A stretch of 64,000 nucleotides of DNA from Erythroxylum novogranatense. Its lineage: Eukaryota; Streptophyta; Magnoliopsida; Malpighiales; Erythroxylaceae. A model generated the notes under the pieces. It did no database searches. It was given only the letters and a program-made list of their open reading frames with translations, and had not been told where the DNA came from. The translations under genes and the position numbers were made by a program. Shown piece after piece: positions 1-11,019 of the stretch; position 1 is the stretch's first letter, and every line of letters starts with the position of its first letter. The stretch lies in contig CM057224.1 of the NCBI GenBank assembly GCA_029891385.1, positions 36,895,005 to 36,959,004 on the forward strand. The letters are read 5' to 3'.

Positions 1-1075
1 AATTACTATGGATTTTGTGACGGGGTTGCCTAGGACACTGAGGCAGCATGATGCTACCTGGGTCATAGTAGACCGATTGACCAAATCGGCTCACTTCTTG
101 ACAGTGAGGGAGAGCAATACTCTCGATCAGTTGGCCCGAAGTATGGTAGAGATTATGCAGATTGCATGGGGTTCCTTTGTCGATAGTCTCGGGGCGGGAT
201 CCCGAGTTCACCTCGAGGTTACGGAAGAGCCTCTGATCGCTATGGATGCGAGGTTGAACTTGATCGCATTTTATCCTCGCATTGGATGGGCGAGTGAGAG
301 GACGATTAAGAATGTTGAGGACATGCTTCGGGCATGTGTATTGGAGTTCAGAGGATCATGGGATCAGTATTTAGCACTGATAGAGTTTGCATACAACAAT
401 CAATATCAGAGCAGTATTGGGATGGCACCGTATGAGGCCTTGTATGGGAGGCCGTGTCGATCGCCACTGTATTGGGATGAAGAGGGTATGAGATCGATAG
501 AGGGTCCCGAACTGATTCAAGACACAGTGGATAAGGTATAGTTGATCCGGAGTCGCATCAAGGCGGCTCAGGACAGACAGAAAAGCTATGTGGACCAGCA
601 TCGGCGAGAGATGGAGTACAGTGTAGGGGACAGAGTGTTTCTCCGAGTGTCTCCTTGGAAAGGAGTACTGAGATTTGGCCGTAAGGGTAAGTTGAGCCCT
701 CGGTATATTGGTCCGTATCAGATCCTTGAGAGGATAGGACCGTTGGCTTACAGATTGGATTTACCGAGTGAGATGTCCCAGATGCATGACGTATTTCATG
801 TTAGTATGCTCCGACGATACCGTTCTGACCCGACACATGTGCTTCCGGCTCAGGAGATTGAAGTAGCCAGTGATCTGAGTTATGTTGAGGAGCCGGTACA
901 GATTATAGGATCACGGGTCAAGCAGCTGAGGAACAGGGTGATTCCATTGGTGAAAGTCCTTTGAAAGAACCACTCTTCTGAGGAAGCTACATGGGAGACT
1001 GAGGATCGTATGAGGAGTCAGTATCCTCATTTATTCGATCGGACAGGTATTAAATTTCGAGGACGAAATTTTTAT
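1..1075 (+). pseudogene. Element A: gypsy integrase core and chromodomain tail (3' end of pol)
   Basis: This is the last third of a Ty3/gypsy pol; the rest lies upstream of the window. The frame opening at 8 gives MDFVTGLP (first catalytic Asp of integrase) and VDRLTKSAHFL, later the [14 protein letters not shown] segment with the catalytic Glu, then RYIGPYQILERIGPLAYR (GPY/F module) and FHVSMLRRYRSDP. The tail around 870-1060 has the chromodomain-like layout typical of Tekay/Del chromoviruses. Between about 145 and 255 the nucleotide sequence aligns with other integrases here but is read out of frame, so the second catalytic Asp is lost and the frame is restored afterwards. Stops at 539-541 (TAG) and 962-964 (TGA) break it further. 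A decayed copy; lineage assignment is by motif recognition. Confidence 0.9.
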
Positions 1076-1076
1076 T

Positions 1077-1089
1077 AGGAGGGGTGAAT
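1077..1089 (+). other. Polypurine tract of element A
   Basis: The purine run AGGAGGGG just before TGTAACATCC is the plus-strand DNA priming site. It follows the conserved GACGAAATTT end of pol, the same arrangement as in C, E and G. Confidence 0.8.
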
Positions 1090-2963
1090 TGTAACATCCG
1101 TTCTTTCATTAGCAAGGGCATTATGGTAATATTGGGTTAGACTGATAGGTTTCATTGCATTCACTGATTGAGCATGTTACTGGCCTCTAATTATAGAGGA
1201 ACAGGTTTATTGCATATGCATTTATTCACGGTACATGCATTCATGATTTTCCGGCGTTTTAATTGTAAGTATGAACTGATTGGATTGTGGTATTTGGACT
1301 GATTGGATTATGACTAATTGAGAAATTAGGAGTAAATGGACTCGAATGACTGATTTAGAATAGCCTGAGAATGATTGGTAATTGATAGTGACTTATAGGA
1401 AATTTTTGGGAAATTCGGGAGAAAATGCCTGGACCGAAAATTTTGGAGTGACAGACCGATTGACTGTATGGTACTGAAAGAATTGTCCAATGGCAAAGGA
1501 AAAATTAGAGTTATACTGATAGGAAATTAAAATGTTGAGCCATTAAAATTTGGAGACTAAAATTTGGACTGATTTGGAGACTTAAGTCTATAAATAGCCT
1601 AGGTTTTGAGAATTGAGGATTTACCCTAAGGCAAAACTCATTTCTTCTTCTCCCTTCTCTACGGTGATTTCGATTTCCTCCATAGGTTGAGAAGGATTGG
1701 AGCGAGTTATCACTGATTTGAGAAAGATTTAGGGTTTACGGTGATTTTGAGAGATTTGTGGATTGATCTTTGATTGAGGCGCCGTTGGATCGTCATTCCA
1801 CGGACATTCTTTGGAACTTCCGAACAATAGCTCGGAGTTTCAAAGAGTAACCTAGTTAGTTTCTCAAATTCTGTTGTCTAAATGCTCAGCGTGAATTACT
1901 TGCCAAATGTGGCTATATGATTCTTGAAATATACATGATTGGATGGTATGCCACTCTTTGTATTAGGCGTGAAATTGCATGATCACTTTCTCTTGTACTA
2001 GATTGGATTCTCAGATCTTTGACTGAATTATCTTGTATGTTCTTGAGAAATACAATCTTGGGCTTTTATAGCCATACACCGAATCCTTGAATACCGAATT
2101 CTTGAACATCGCATTGCATGCATAAATGCATGATCGGATAATAGAATGTGACCCAGTTGCTATTATCACCAAAAGAGCCTCGAGCTCGAACATTTGACTT
2201 GACCGCCTCGAGCCCGAGGGGAGAAAATCACGCGCGTCCCCATCAACACCGATCGAGCACTTGGGCACAATCTTCAATAAGCGGAAAGAGTCTCATATGC
2301 ATTATATACATGGTGATTGAATTGCCAAATTGTGTGATGATTCTTGAGCGTGTGATGCCATGATTTATTGTAAATTGTGATGTGATATCAGTAAAGCATT
2401 CTATGCTACCGTAATATTGTCACCGATATTGTACATCGTTATAAACTATCATTAATTGAATATTCTTGTCTTAGTGTTATGCAATTTGCGTAATGCATGA
2501 TTTGAGTGAACCATCGATGATGGTTTCTCATCGAAGTTCATAAACTCACCCAAAATTGCAACCTATTTTTGAGGATCGATAGAGTAGACCCCTAGCTCAG
2601 GAGATATTCTTTTCTGCTTAGATGCGAGCGTCTTTGGCAAGAGAAGCGATGGCTCACAGGTCGGTCAGCTGGGTTGGATTTTGAGGATGACTTAGGATAG
2701 ATGTTTGTATCAGTTTCCTTTTTGGTTTTGTTTAGGGGACTGATAGACTTGTCTATTCTGCTTTTGGATGACTGTATCAGATTGATATTATGATTTTAAA
2801 AATTTAGGGGTTTCTGATATTGTGTTATGTTATGGTTTTATTTATTGCTATGCCATATGGATTATTAGTGGAAATGTTCTGGTGGTGCACCTTTATCGTG
2901 GGATGCGTATCGGAGCGACCTTCGGGTTTCCCGATGGGTACCCTACGGTGAGGGGGCGCTACA
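1090..2963 (+). mobile_element. 3' LTR of gypsy element A
   Basis: It starts TGTAACATCC right after the polypurine tract and ends GGGGGCGCTACA, giving about 1.87 kb. Inside are a hairpin CCTCTAATTATAGAGG near 1184, the RY-containing motif GTACATGCATTCATGA at 1231-1246, a TATA box at 1589-1597, and the paired hairpins shared with other LTRs at 2509-2550. The last 90 bp (TCG..CGACCTTCGGG..) match the ends of the C and E LTRs. No LTR-flanking duplication can be tested because the 5' LTR is outside the window and the right flank is a rearranged junction with element B. Confidence 0.85.
1589..1597 (+). promoter_or_regulatory. TATA box in LTR of A
   Basis: TATAAATAG lies about 500 bp into the LTR, at the same relative place as TATAAATAG in the element C LTRs (22821 and 30159). 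It likely marks the U3/R promoter. Confidence 0.6.
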
Positions 2964-2973
2964 TAGTGAGCCC

Positions 2974-4100
2974 ATGCCATCGCAGACACAGGAGTCTCCG
3001 ATTCCGCTGAAGCAAGTGCCTCCGCTGGATCCGAGATTGTTTCAGGCGTTCACGCAGGCGTTTGTTCAGGCTATGGGTTAGATGCCACAACCTTCCTTGA
3101 CCCCGGCTAAGAAGGGAGATGGTTCGACAAATTGAGGAAGTATGGAAGCGGTGGACTTACATGGGACTCTGATCTGAGGAAGCGAGACATGGTGAGAAAG
3201 ACCGAGAGAGTCTTAGATCGGATGGAGTGTGAGGATGATGAGAGGGTTGTGTATCTTGAGTGCCTTGGGAGGATGCTCTGCATTGGTGGGAGACTGTGCG
3301 AGGGAGTTAGATGAGACCAGTAGGGTTGGCATGACAAGGCTTCCTTGCCGCTACGGAAGAAATATCATGCGAGGTGTACATTCAAGAAGAAGCGAGGGAG
3401 TTCCTTAGTCTTACCCGGAGGAGATGACGGTCGGTGAGTATGAGCGTCGATTGACTTCGGTTGGCGGTATGCTTGAGATCGATCTTTGAGTGAGGTCATT
3501 AGATGTCGCGGTTTGAGTCGGGATGCATTTGGCCATTAGAGAGAAAGTGATAGTGCATAACTTTTGTGACTTTCAGCAGTTGGTTGAGGCTGACCTTGAG
3601 AGTTGAGAACATAGAGAATATCAAGTCTTTGTGAACAAGAAGAAAAGGAAGAGAGCGATTCGAGAGGGAGGTAGTACTAGTACTCCTATGCAGCGACAGG
3701 AGTGCCGGAGCTTCCTGTTGATCCGAGGGAGGAGCAGTGGTGCGAGCCGACCTAGGCCTATGAAGACTTCTACTGTTTCTCACCAAGCCTCAACGGTGGG
3801 CGGCAGTTGAAGGGGAGATGGGGATAGACCATTTATTCCGAAGTGTGAGCATTGCGGGAGACTCCATAGAGGAGAGTGCTACAGATTGACATGAGCTTGC
3901 TTTAACTGTGGGGAGAAGGGGCACATTACTAGAGAGTGCCCTCAGCCTCCACGACAAGAGAGAAGCTGATGAAGCTTCGGAGAGCAGAGGTATGGGACAT
4001 AAGACTTCTACAGAAGTGGGCAGTTCTGATGCAGCCAAGAGGGTGAGTCTTCTAGGGAGACCGAGGGGGCAGGCACCGACTAGGGTATTTGCGATGACTC
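2974..4100 (+). pseudogene. Element B: gag (capsid and nucleocapsid), broken
   Basis: Gag forms the cytoplasmic capsid and binds element RNA. The ATG at 2974 opens MPSQTQESPIPLKQVPPLD, followed by an early in-frame TAG after QAMG and many frame breaks through the capsid part. The nucleocapsid is clear: a first knuckle of the form CX2CX3HX3C at 3844-3879 and a second, CX2CX4HX4C (CFNCGEKGHITREC), at 3898-3939, with a TGA at 3892-3894 between them. The same double-knuckle layout is found in element E. No primer binding site or 5' LTR precedes it; only 10 bp separate this ATG from the end of LTR A. Clearly non-functional. Confidence 0.8.
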
Positions 4101-4640
4101 GGGAGGATGCAGAGACCGCTCCAGATGTTGTCACTGGTATGGTTGGACTCTTTTCTGATGATGTGATTGCCTTGATTGATCCGGGTTCTACTCATTCGTT
4201 TGTTTCTTGAGTAGACACATGTGTGATAGGAATTTGAGCCATTTGGATACTCGTGATGGTGAGTACTCAATCGATCGATATATTATTATCGATCAAGTTT
4301 ATAGAGGCTGTGAGCTATGTATTGGTGGGGAACTTCTGGTGGTGGATTTAATGCTACTGAAGATGGGAGGATTAGATGTGATTTTGGGTATGGACACTTT
4401 AGAAGTACAATGCTGTTGGATTATGTGAAAGCAGTGGAATTTGAATTGGATGACGGAAAGAGTGATGTTTCTTTGGGACGGAAAGCAAGTCCATGAAATT
4501 GTTTCAGCCATGACAGTAGAGAAGATGTTGAAGAAAGGGTGTGAGGCATTTTTGGCTTATGTGGTAGACTCCAGGGCAGATAGAGGGAAGCTTGAGGATA
4601 TTCCAGTAGTCAGGAATTCTCGGATGTCTTTCCCGAGGAA
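4101..4640 (+). pseudogene. Element B: aspartic protease domain
   Basis: The retropepsin-type protease would cut the Gag-Pol polyprotein. The active-site motif IDPGSTHSF is read at 4175-4200, with the catalytic Asp at 4178-4180, and the second conserved motif DVILGMD begins at 4375. The two lie in different frames: the first frame stops at 4208-4210, and a second frame with a TGA at 4426-4428 carries the rest. A further shift near 4612, in the DIPVV linker before RT, disconnects it from the polymerase. Good domain recognition, inactive copy. Confidence 0.8.
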
Positions 4641-5500
4641 TTGTTAGGACTCTGCCACTAGGAAATTGAGTTTCCCATTGAGCTTCTTTCGTGCTCGCGC
4701 GATTCGATTACGCCTTACGGATGGCTCCGTGAAATTGAATGAGCTTAAAGAGCAGTTGGAGGAGTTGTTAGAGAAAGGGTACATAAGGCCGAGCTCTTCA
4801 CCTTGGGGAGCTCCGGTCCTTTTTGTGAAGAAGAAGGATGGATCGTTGAGGATGTGTGTGGATTACCGAAAGCTGAATCAGGTCACGGTGAAGAACAGGT
4901 ATCCGCTTCCTCTCATTGATGATCTGTTTGATCAATTGCAAGAGGCGAAAGTCTTCTCTAAGATAGACTTGAGATCGGGTTATCATCAGTTGAGGATTAA
5001 GGAGTCGGATGTGTCAAAATCTGCTTTCAGGACTCGGTATGGGCATTTTGAGTTTTTGGTTATGCCTTTCAGATTGACAAATGCCCCTGCAGCCTTTATG
5101 GATTTGATGAATCGGGTCTCCAAGCCATTCTTGGACCAATTTATCATTGTCTTTATTGATGATATATTGGTTTATTCCAAGAGTGATGAGGAGCATGAAG
5201 AGCATTTGAGGATTTCTTTGGAGACTTTAAGGAGAAACGAGTTGTATGCCAAGTTCGATAAATGCGAATTTTGGTTGAGAGAAGTTTTATTTCTTGGACA
5301 TGTGATCTCAGAACAGGGAGTGCATGTGGATCCAAAGAAAATAGAAGCTGTGGTGAATTGGGAAGCCCCGAAAAATGTAACAGAGGTGAGGAGTTTTCTG
5401 AGTTTGGCAGGTTATTACCGGAGGTTTGTGGAGGGATTCTCCATGATATCCGCTCCGATGACAAAGTTGTTGAGAAAGAATTAGAAGTTTATCTGGAGTG
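4641..5500 (+). pseudogene. Element B: reverse transcriptase domain
   Basis: The RT copies element RNA into cDNA. One frame runs 4666-5484 with the standard order of motifs: [66 protein letters not shown], and the catalytic FIDDILVYS at 5152-5178 with both metal-binding Asp residues. The hinge [20 protein letters not shown] follows. The domain itself is uninterrupted over about 270 codons, but a TAG at 5482-5484 ends it before RNase H. It is the best preserved RT in the window besides that of element E. Confidence 0.92.
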
Positions 5501-5979
5501 ATGAATGCCAGAAGAGCTTTGAGGAGCTCAAGCATAGATTGACGAGTGCTCCGATTATGATTTTGCCTTTGGGTGATGAGGGTTATACTGTGTATAGTGA
5601 TGCTTCGAGGAAGGGTCTTGGTTGTGTATTGATGCAAGGAGATCGGGTGATTGCTTATGCTTCGAGGCAGTTGAAACCATACGAGTTGAACTATCCGACA
5701 CACGATTTGGAGTTGGCAGCAGTGATCTTTGCCTTAAAAATTTGGAGGCATTATCTGTATGGAGTTCAAACGAGGATCTTTACCGATCATAAGAGTCTCA
5801 AGTACTTGTTGAGCCAAAAGGAACTGAATTTAAGACAACGATGGTGGATAGAGTTGCTTAAGGATTATAATTTGTTGATTGAGTATCATCCGGGCAAGGC
5901 CAATGTAGTGGCGGATGCCTTGAGTAGGAAGTCTTCGATTGCTCATGTGCGGACAGTTTATCTTTCTTTATTGGAATAG
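5501..5979 (+). pseudogene. Element B: RNase H domain
   Basis: This domain degrades the RNA strand of the RNA:DNA hybrid. In the same frame as RT, 5539-5979 reads [15 protein letters not shown] (first Asp), [20 protein letters not shown] (Glu), TDHKSLKYL (Asp) and [10 protein letters not shown] (last Asp), so the acidic residues are all present. It is separated from RT by the TAG at 5482 and from integrase by a TAG at 5977-5979, each a single stop in an otherwise continuous frame. Confidence 0.9.
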
Positions 5980-7554
5980 ATGGCCAAACTTAGGAGAAGC
6001 TTGAAACAGGAGGAGCCGGATTATCTTCTAGCTAACTTCCGAGTGAGACCGATACTCAGGGAGAAAGTTAGAGAATTGCAGGCACAAGATGCGGATTTCA
6101 ACAAGCTCAGAGAGGAAATTCAGAATGGTAAGAGTTCTGAAGTAGAGGTGAGTGATGATGGACTTATGACAGTGGGGAACAGGTTGTGTATCCCAGATGT
6201 TCAGGAGGTTAAGGATGAGATTTTGGATGAGGCACACAATGTGCCTTATGCCATGCATCCAGGTAGTACCAGGATGTACCGAGATTTGAGAGAGCACTTT
6301 TGGTGGAAAGGCATGAAGAGGGATGTAGCAGAGTTTGTGAGTAAGTGTCTAGTGTGTCAGCAAGTTAAAGCTGAACACCAGGCACCTTCAAGCAAGTTAA
6401 GGCCATTGTCCATCCCGGAATGGAAGTGGCAAAGGGTGACCATGGATTTTCTGATGGGTTTGCCCAAGACTAGTAGGAAGCATGATGCCATTTGGGTTAT
6501 TGTGGATCGGTTGACGAAGTTAGCTCATTTTCTGGTGATTAAGCAGACTGATTCTTTGCATGTGCTAGCAAAGAAGTACATCGATGAGATAGTGAGATTG
6601 CATGGGATTCCAGATTCGATTGTTTCTGATAGAGACCCTCGGTTTACTTCGAGGTTTTGAGAAAGTTTGCAGGAAGCTTTGGGTACTAAGCTGAATTTTA
6701 ATACGACTTTTCACCCTCAGACGGATGGTCAATCTGAGAGGTCCATTCGGACACTTGAGAGAATGCTCAGGGCATGTGTGATAGATTTCAAAGGAGCTTG
6801 GGATGAGCATTTTCTATTGGTCGAATTCGCTTATAATAATTCGTACCATTTGAGTATTCAGATGGCTCCATATGAGGCTTTGTATGGTAGGAGATGTAGA
6901 ACTCCGATTTGTTGGGATGAAGAAGGAGAGAGGAAACTGGTAGGACCAGAATTGATTCAGACGACATTTGAGAAAGTCAATCTGGTTAAGCAGCGACTTA
7001 AGGCAACACAGGATAGGATGAAGAGCTACATAGATGCACACCAAAAGGAGATGGAGTTTGAAGTCGGTGAGAAAGTGTTCCTTAAGACATCTCCTTGGAA
7101 AGGGGTAATAAGGTTCGACAAAAAGGATAAGTTGAGTCCGAGGTATGTGGGTCCTTATGAGATCCTTGAGAGGATTGGGCCACTCGCCTACAGGTTGACG
7201 TTACCTCTGGAATTGTCTCAGATTCATGATGTTTTCCATGTTTCTATGCTGAGGAGGTATAGATCGGATCCTTCTCATATCGTTCAGACTAGTGAGGTTC
7301 AGTTGCGGGATGATTTGAGTTATGAGAAGCTTCCAGTGGAGATTTTGGATACCAAGGAAAAGGTCCTCAGGAACAAGACGGTTCAGCTAGTCAAAGTCCT
7401 GTGGAGGAATCATTCGGTAGAGGAGGCTACATGGGAGCCATTGGAAGCCATGAAGGAAAAATATCCGTATCTCTTCGATGGCTCAGGTAATAATTTCGAG
7501 GACGAAATTTCTTTTAAAAGGGGGAGAAATGTTGGACCCCGAATTTTTTTATGA
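5980..7554 (+). pseudogene. Element B: integrase with chromodomain-like tail
   Basis: Integrase joins the cDNA to host DNA, and the tail of chromoviruses is thought to guide it to heterochromatin. Motifs in order: zinc-binding H..HPG..CLVCQQ (about 6228-6365), MDFLMGLP with the first catalytic Asp (6442 on), [11 protein letters not shown] (second Asp), [13 protein letters not shown] with Glu (about 6870), RYVGPYEILERIGPLAYR, and a tail ending EEATWEPLEAMKEKYPYLF. The only lesion seen is TGA at 6658-6660, where related copies have Trp. The frame runs through the polypurine tract and stops about 24 nt inside the 3' LTR. Confidence 0.92.
7516..7529 (+). other. Polypurine tract of element B
   Basis: AAAAGGGGGAGAAA sits directly before the LTR start TGTTGGACCCC. 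It is the plus-strand primer site and fixes the left edge of the LTR. Confidence 0.8.
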
Positions 7555-9676
7555 TGTTATTAAGCATGAATTGTGTTAATTATGTGTTTATGGCTTAGTT
7601 TGATTTAAATTGGGATTAAGTGAGTATAATGTGGTATTATTGAGAATGAAAGGGATAAACTGTTTGAGGGTATTTTAGGAAAATTACTTAAGTTGAATGA
7701 GTTAAGGCTTTGCATGGAGGGGTAAAATGGTCTTTACCCATCTCATTTAGACTTAAGCGATAAAATTAGAAGAAAAGAAAAGGGAAAGGAGAAAGAGAGG
7801 AGAGTGTCGTGGGTGAGGAAGAAGGAGAAGAAAGGAGGCTTTGTGATCTTAGATATTTTTGACTGATTTGAAGCAAGTCTAGGTAAGTTTAACTTCATTG
7901 CTTCTTGTTTCGGTTGGATTAAACTCTAGAATCGATTTGCATGAGTTAGAATCGATTGTTTAGGGATTTTCGGAAAACCTAAGTGAAATCTTTGGGTTGA
8001 TGAGTTTGTGACTGATTTTAAGGTTTGAATGAGTTAGAACTGAAGTTTAGGACTTGAATCAAGGTTTAGGTGTGTTGCATTTGTGTTTGGGGAAGGATTG
8101 AAGTTTGTAAATGCTGGAAAATCGGGTTTGGAGTTGTTCTCCAGACCCGCACGTCACGACGTGCGTATGAACACGCCGTGACGTGCGAGGAAGGCGTGCG
8201 ACTTTATGACGTGCGAATTTGTGCACGTCGCGGCGTGCAAAATTGTGTTAGTCGCGACGAGCTCAGGCCTTCGTCACGACGAGCGTGGCTGCACGTCACG
8301 ACGAGCGGGCCGTTCACCGTGGCAAGAGTGGCCTTCGTCACGACGAGCCCCCTGTTTCCAACAAAGATGAGTTTTGGTATTTTGGGCATATCTTTTGGTG
8401 TAGATGTCCAATTGAGGTGATTTCAGATTCGTTGTGAACTAGGAATAAAGGGCTACAAATGTTACGAAGAAGGGAAGTTCAGAATTTGCCTCTTAGGATT
8501 CGGGAATTTTGGTGGAAGTCGGATGTAGACTTTTCGTGCTTTTCCTTTTGATATTCAAACTTTTGATTATTTCCTTTGAATATTGTTTGAATGGAAACTT
8601 GGTTTGTTATAGGAAACCAAGTCGACCTGATCCAATCGCAAGAGGAAGGACAACAGTGAGTTGGATTCTCGAGCGATATTAGGTGGGTAATATATTTATG
8701 GTTGTTGTGTGTATGGGCAACATGTTATGCTTGCTTGCATGCGTATGTGATATTGCTTGTTTGAATTATTAAAATCATTGTGAAACAATGTGATTATGAC
8801 TATGTGTTGCCTTGAATGATATCTTGGCAATTTGCAAGAATGAAAAGAATGAAAAGTAAGAAACCTTTGATAATATGCTTTGAGCATGAAACGAATTGTT
8901 ATGTGCTTTGTTTGGGTGAGAGAGTAACGGATGGATAGTCACGTGCACGTCGATGTATAGCCTTTTTCCGGCTGCCCGCTTGAGGCCACGAGATCCTGAG
9001 AAATCGGACTCGGATAGTTTACGGTATAAACTTCGGTTTATCTGGATCGTTTTACGGAACTCTCGAACCATTTGTGTGCATTCATTATTGATTTGTTGGG
9101 CATGATGCATGATGAATTATTGTATTGTGAAATCATGTGACATATTCTTGTGATGATTATAAATGATAAATTTTGACTTGCTATGAGCTTGTATATACAT
9201 ATATATGCTTGAATGTGTGGCTCGTTGCCAATTGTTATAAATGTATATGCCACTGAACTTCGCAGTTCACCTCATTATCTCCCACTCCTCAGGTGCAAAG
9301 CGGGACGATCGTTGATCTTGCAAGGTATCGAAAACTCCAAGATAGTTAGGAGCTTTGTATTAAGTTAGTATTTAGTTGGCCCTCCGAGCATATCATCATG
9401 GAGCATATTCCTGTAATTTGGATTTAAATTTTATTTTGTATTATGCTATTTTGAGAATGCTTGTTTTAAATACTTCGGATTGTAATGGCATGAAGCCCTT
9501 GGTTTATGGGGTGTTAATTCATAGATGGAATGCATGTGTAGTATGTGTGTATGTATGTATGTATGAATCGAATTATATATGGATGTTGGGATCGAGTCTG
9601 ATATGTTTGGGAGAGTGTCGCTGGCGCAGCCCGAGGGGCCACGTCGGGAATAGGGATCCAGGACCCGGGCCCAACA
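7530..9676 (+). mobile_element. 3' LTR of gypsy element B (TGTTGG type)
   Basis: The LTR has 6-bp terminal inverted repeats, TGTTGG at the start and CCAACA at the end, and is about 2.15 kb long. It begins right after the polypurine tract. It does not share the TGTAACATCC start of the other gypsy LTRs in the window, although the B pol is clearly related to theirs. It contains the GC-rich array at 8149-8349 and a conserved module at 8386-8475. A run of GTATGTATGTATG lies near 9550. The matching 5' LTR is absent from the window. Confidence 0.87.
8149..8349 (+). repeat. GC-rich short-unit array in LTR of B
   Basis: About ten degenerate copies of a core like CGTCACGACGTGCG or CGTCACGACGAGC, spaced irregularly, stand out from AT-rich surroundings. 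Many copies are near-palindromic (CACGTCACGACGTG). A closely similar core fills the middle of LTR F at 42235-42545. Confidence 0.75.
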
Positions 9677-9802
9677 AGCTATAAATAATTATGTCACTGA
9701 ACTGCAATAAATTGATTAGTTACATAGCATAAATTAACACCTAATCCTATGTCATGCATATACATTCTTTTCTCAATTAACTCAAGTGATGTGTAGATTT
9801 AT
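9677..9802. other. Unassigned AT-rich spacer
   Basis: 126 bp between the end of LTR B and a new LTR-like start. I see no coding potential and no match to other parts of the window. Confidence 0.5.
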
Positions 9803-10669
9803 TGTAGCATCCTGTCTCTCAAATGATTGAGATATTTAAAGAGTTATATTAATGGGTTATACGAATGTTAGCATGTAGAGAAAAATTGGTACAATTGTGA
9901 CATAATTATTATAATTATATTCAAAGGAATGATATGAGCATACACACATGAATTGTGAATTAGACAAATGACACTCAATTGACATGCTCCAGGGTATGAA
10001 AAATCTTAAGTGAAAATGATGTGAATTGTGATTTGGTATGTATTGAATTTTGGTATTATTGGATTTCAATTAGTGAATTGGAACTAATTTTGATTAATTA
10101 GGAGATTGATAAAATAAAATGTATAACAAATATTAAGTAGTAGGATAAATTAATACATGAAAATTTTGGATAATTAAGCCTTAAACTGAGTGACATTTGG
10201 CATAGTTAAATGTGTGACAAATAGACTAGTAATTAAATGACAAATGGACCAATTATTGTGTGACATGTGGACTAATTGTAATGAGACGTATGGATTGATT
10301 AATTGGGGACTAATGACAACATTTTGAGTGGTAACACCTAGAATGTTGATGAAGCAAATTCCAGCAACAACATTTCTGCTGTTTCCCTCACCTCTCTCCA
10401 CCAAAAATGCTTCAAACTTTTCTCTGTATTCTAGCCTTTGTCTTAGCTAAATTGGTACACAAAATTCACACCTTAACCTCTCACAAAATAGCCAAGAAAC
10501 CAGTTGAAAGCTACCTTCATCTTGTGTCCAAAATCAACTTGTTTTCATCTTAAATTGGTGATGAATTTTGCTTGCATGGAAACTTGATTTAATCTGAAGT
10601 TTGAGTTGAATTGAAAGCCTAACAAGTAAGTGATAATTTGAGTTTTATGACATCAAATGATATAAGAAT
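9803..10669 (+). mobile_element. Probable 5' portion of another gypsy LTR (I), target of element E
   Basis: It begins TGTAGCATCCTG, close to the TGTAACATCC opening of the other gypsy LTRs. It has no open frame. Near its right end it passes through a C/T-rich leader-like stretch (CCCTCACCTCTCTCCACC) resembling the region after the TATA box in other LTRs here. It is cut by the start of element E at 10670; the remainder should lie beyond the right end of the window. The identification rests on the start motif and general layout, so it is tentative. Confidence 0.4.
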
Positions 10670-10769
10670 TGTAACATCCCATTACTAGTGGGAAGGATAG
10701 AATGGTAAATGTGAGTGGCTAATGAGAGTTAGAAATGCATTTCCATGTTCATACATGATATGCCTTATA
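10670..10769 (+). mobile_element. Element E 5' LTR, first 100 bp
   Basis: It opens TGTAACATCCCATTACTAGT and matches 63634-63733 with only a few substitutions. It ends in TTATA (10765-10769), the target-site copy left of solo LTR F. Confidence 0.93.
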
Positions 10770-11019
10770 TGTAGCACCCCACTCCCGCGATACCCGAACC
10801 CGACATCGACGGTGATATCCGAACCCGTGACCCGTGAGGGTGGTATGCTAGAGCAGTCAAAACAATTCAAAAACTCGGTAATGCATTTTTCTTTTGGAAT
10901 GCAATCGAGTGCGTGTAAATCGGTAAACAATTTGGGCCCGCAATATGAAACATTTTCAATCAAATACTATTTCAGTAAACAAATAACCATACAGAATTAA
11001 TCAATTGGGCCCTCTGAAT
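10770..11019 (-). mobile_element. Element F, 3' end of the solo LTR
   Basis: On the minus strand this is the LTR end, with GGGTTCGGGTATCGCGGGAG then GTGGGGTGCTACA. This end resembles the G LTR end (GGGTTTGGGTCTTGTGAGAG then TGGGTGTTACA). It stops at the H target site TGAAT (11015-11019). Confidence 0.85.

Noticed and set aside
10722..11000. 92-codon plus-strand ORF and its minus-strand partner
   Set aside because: It spans the E LTR/F LTR boundary, so it cannot be a conserved gene.
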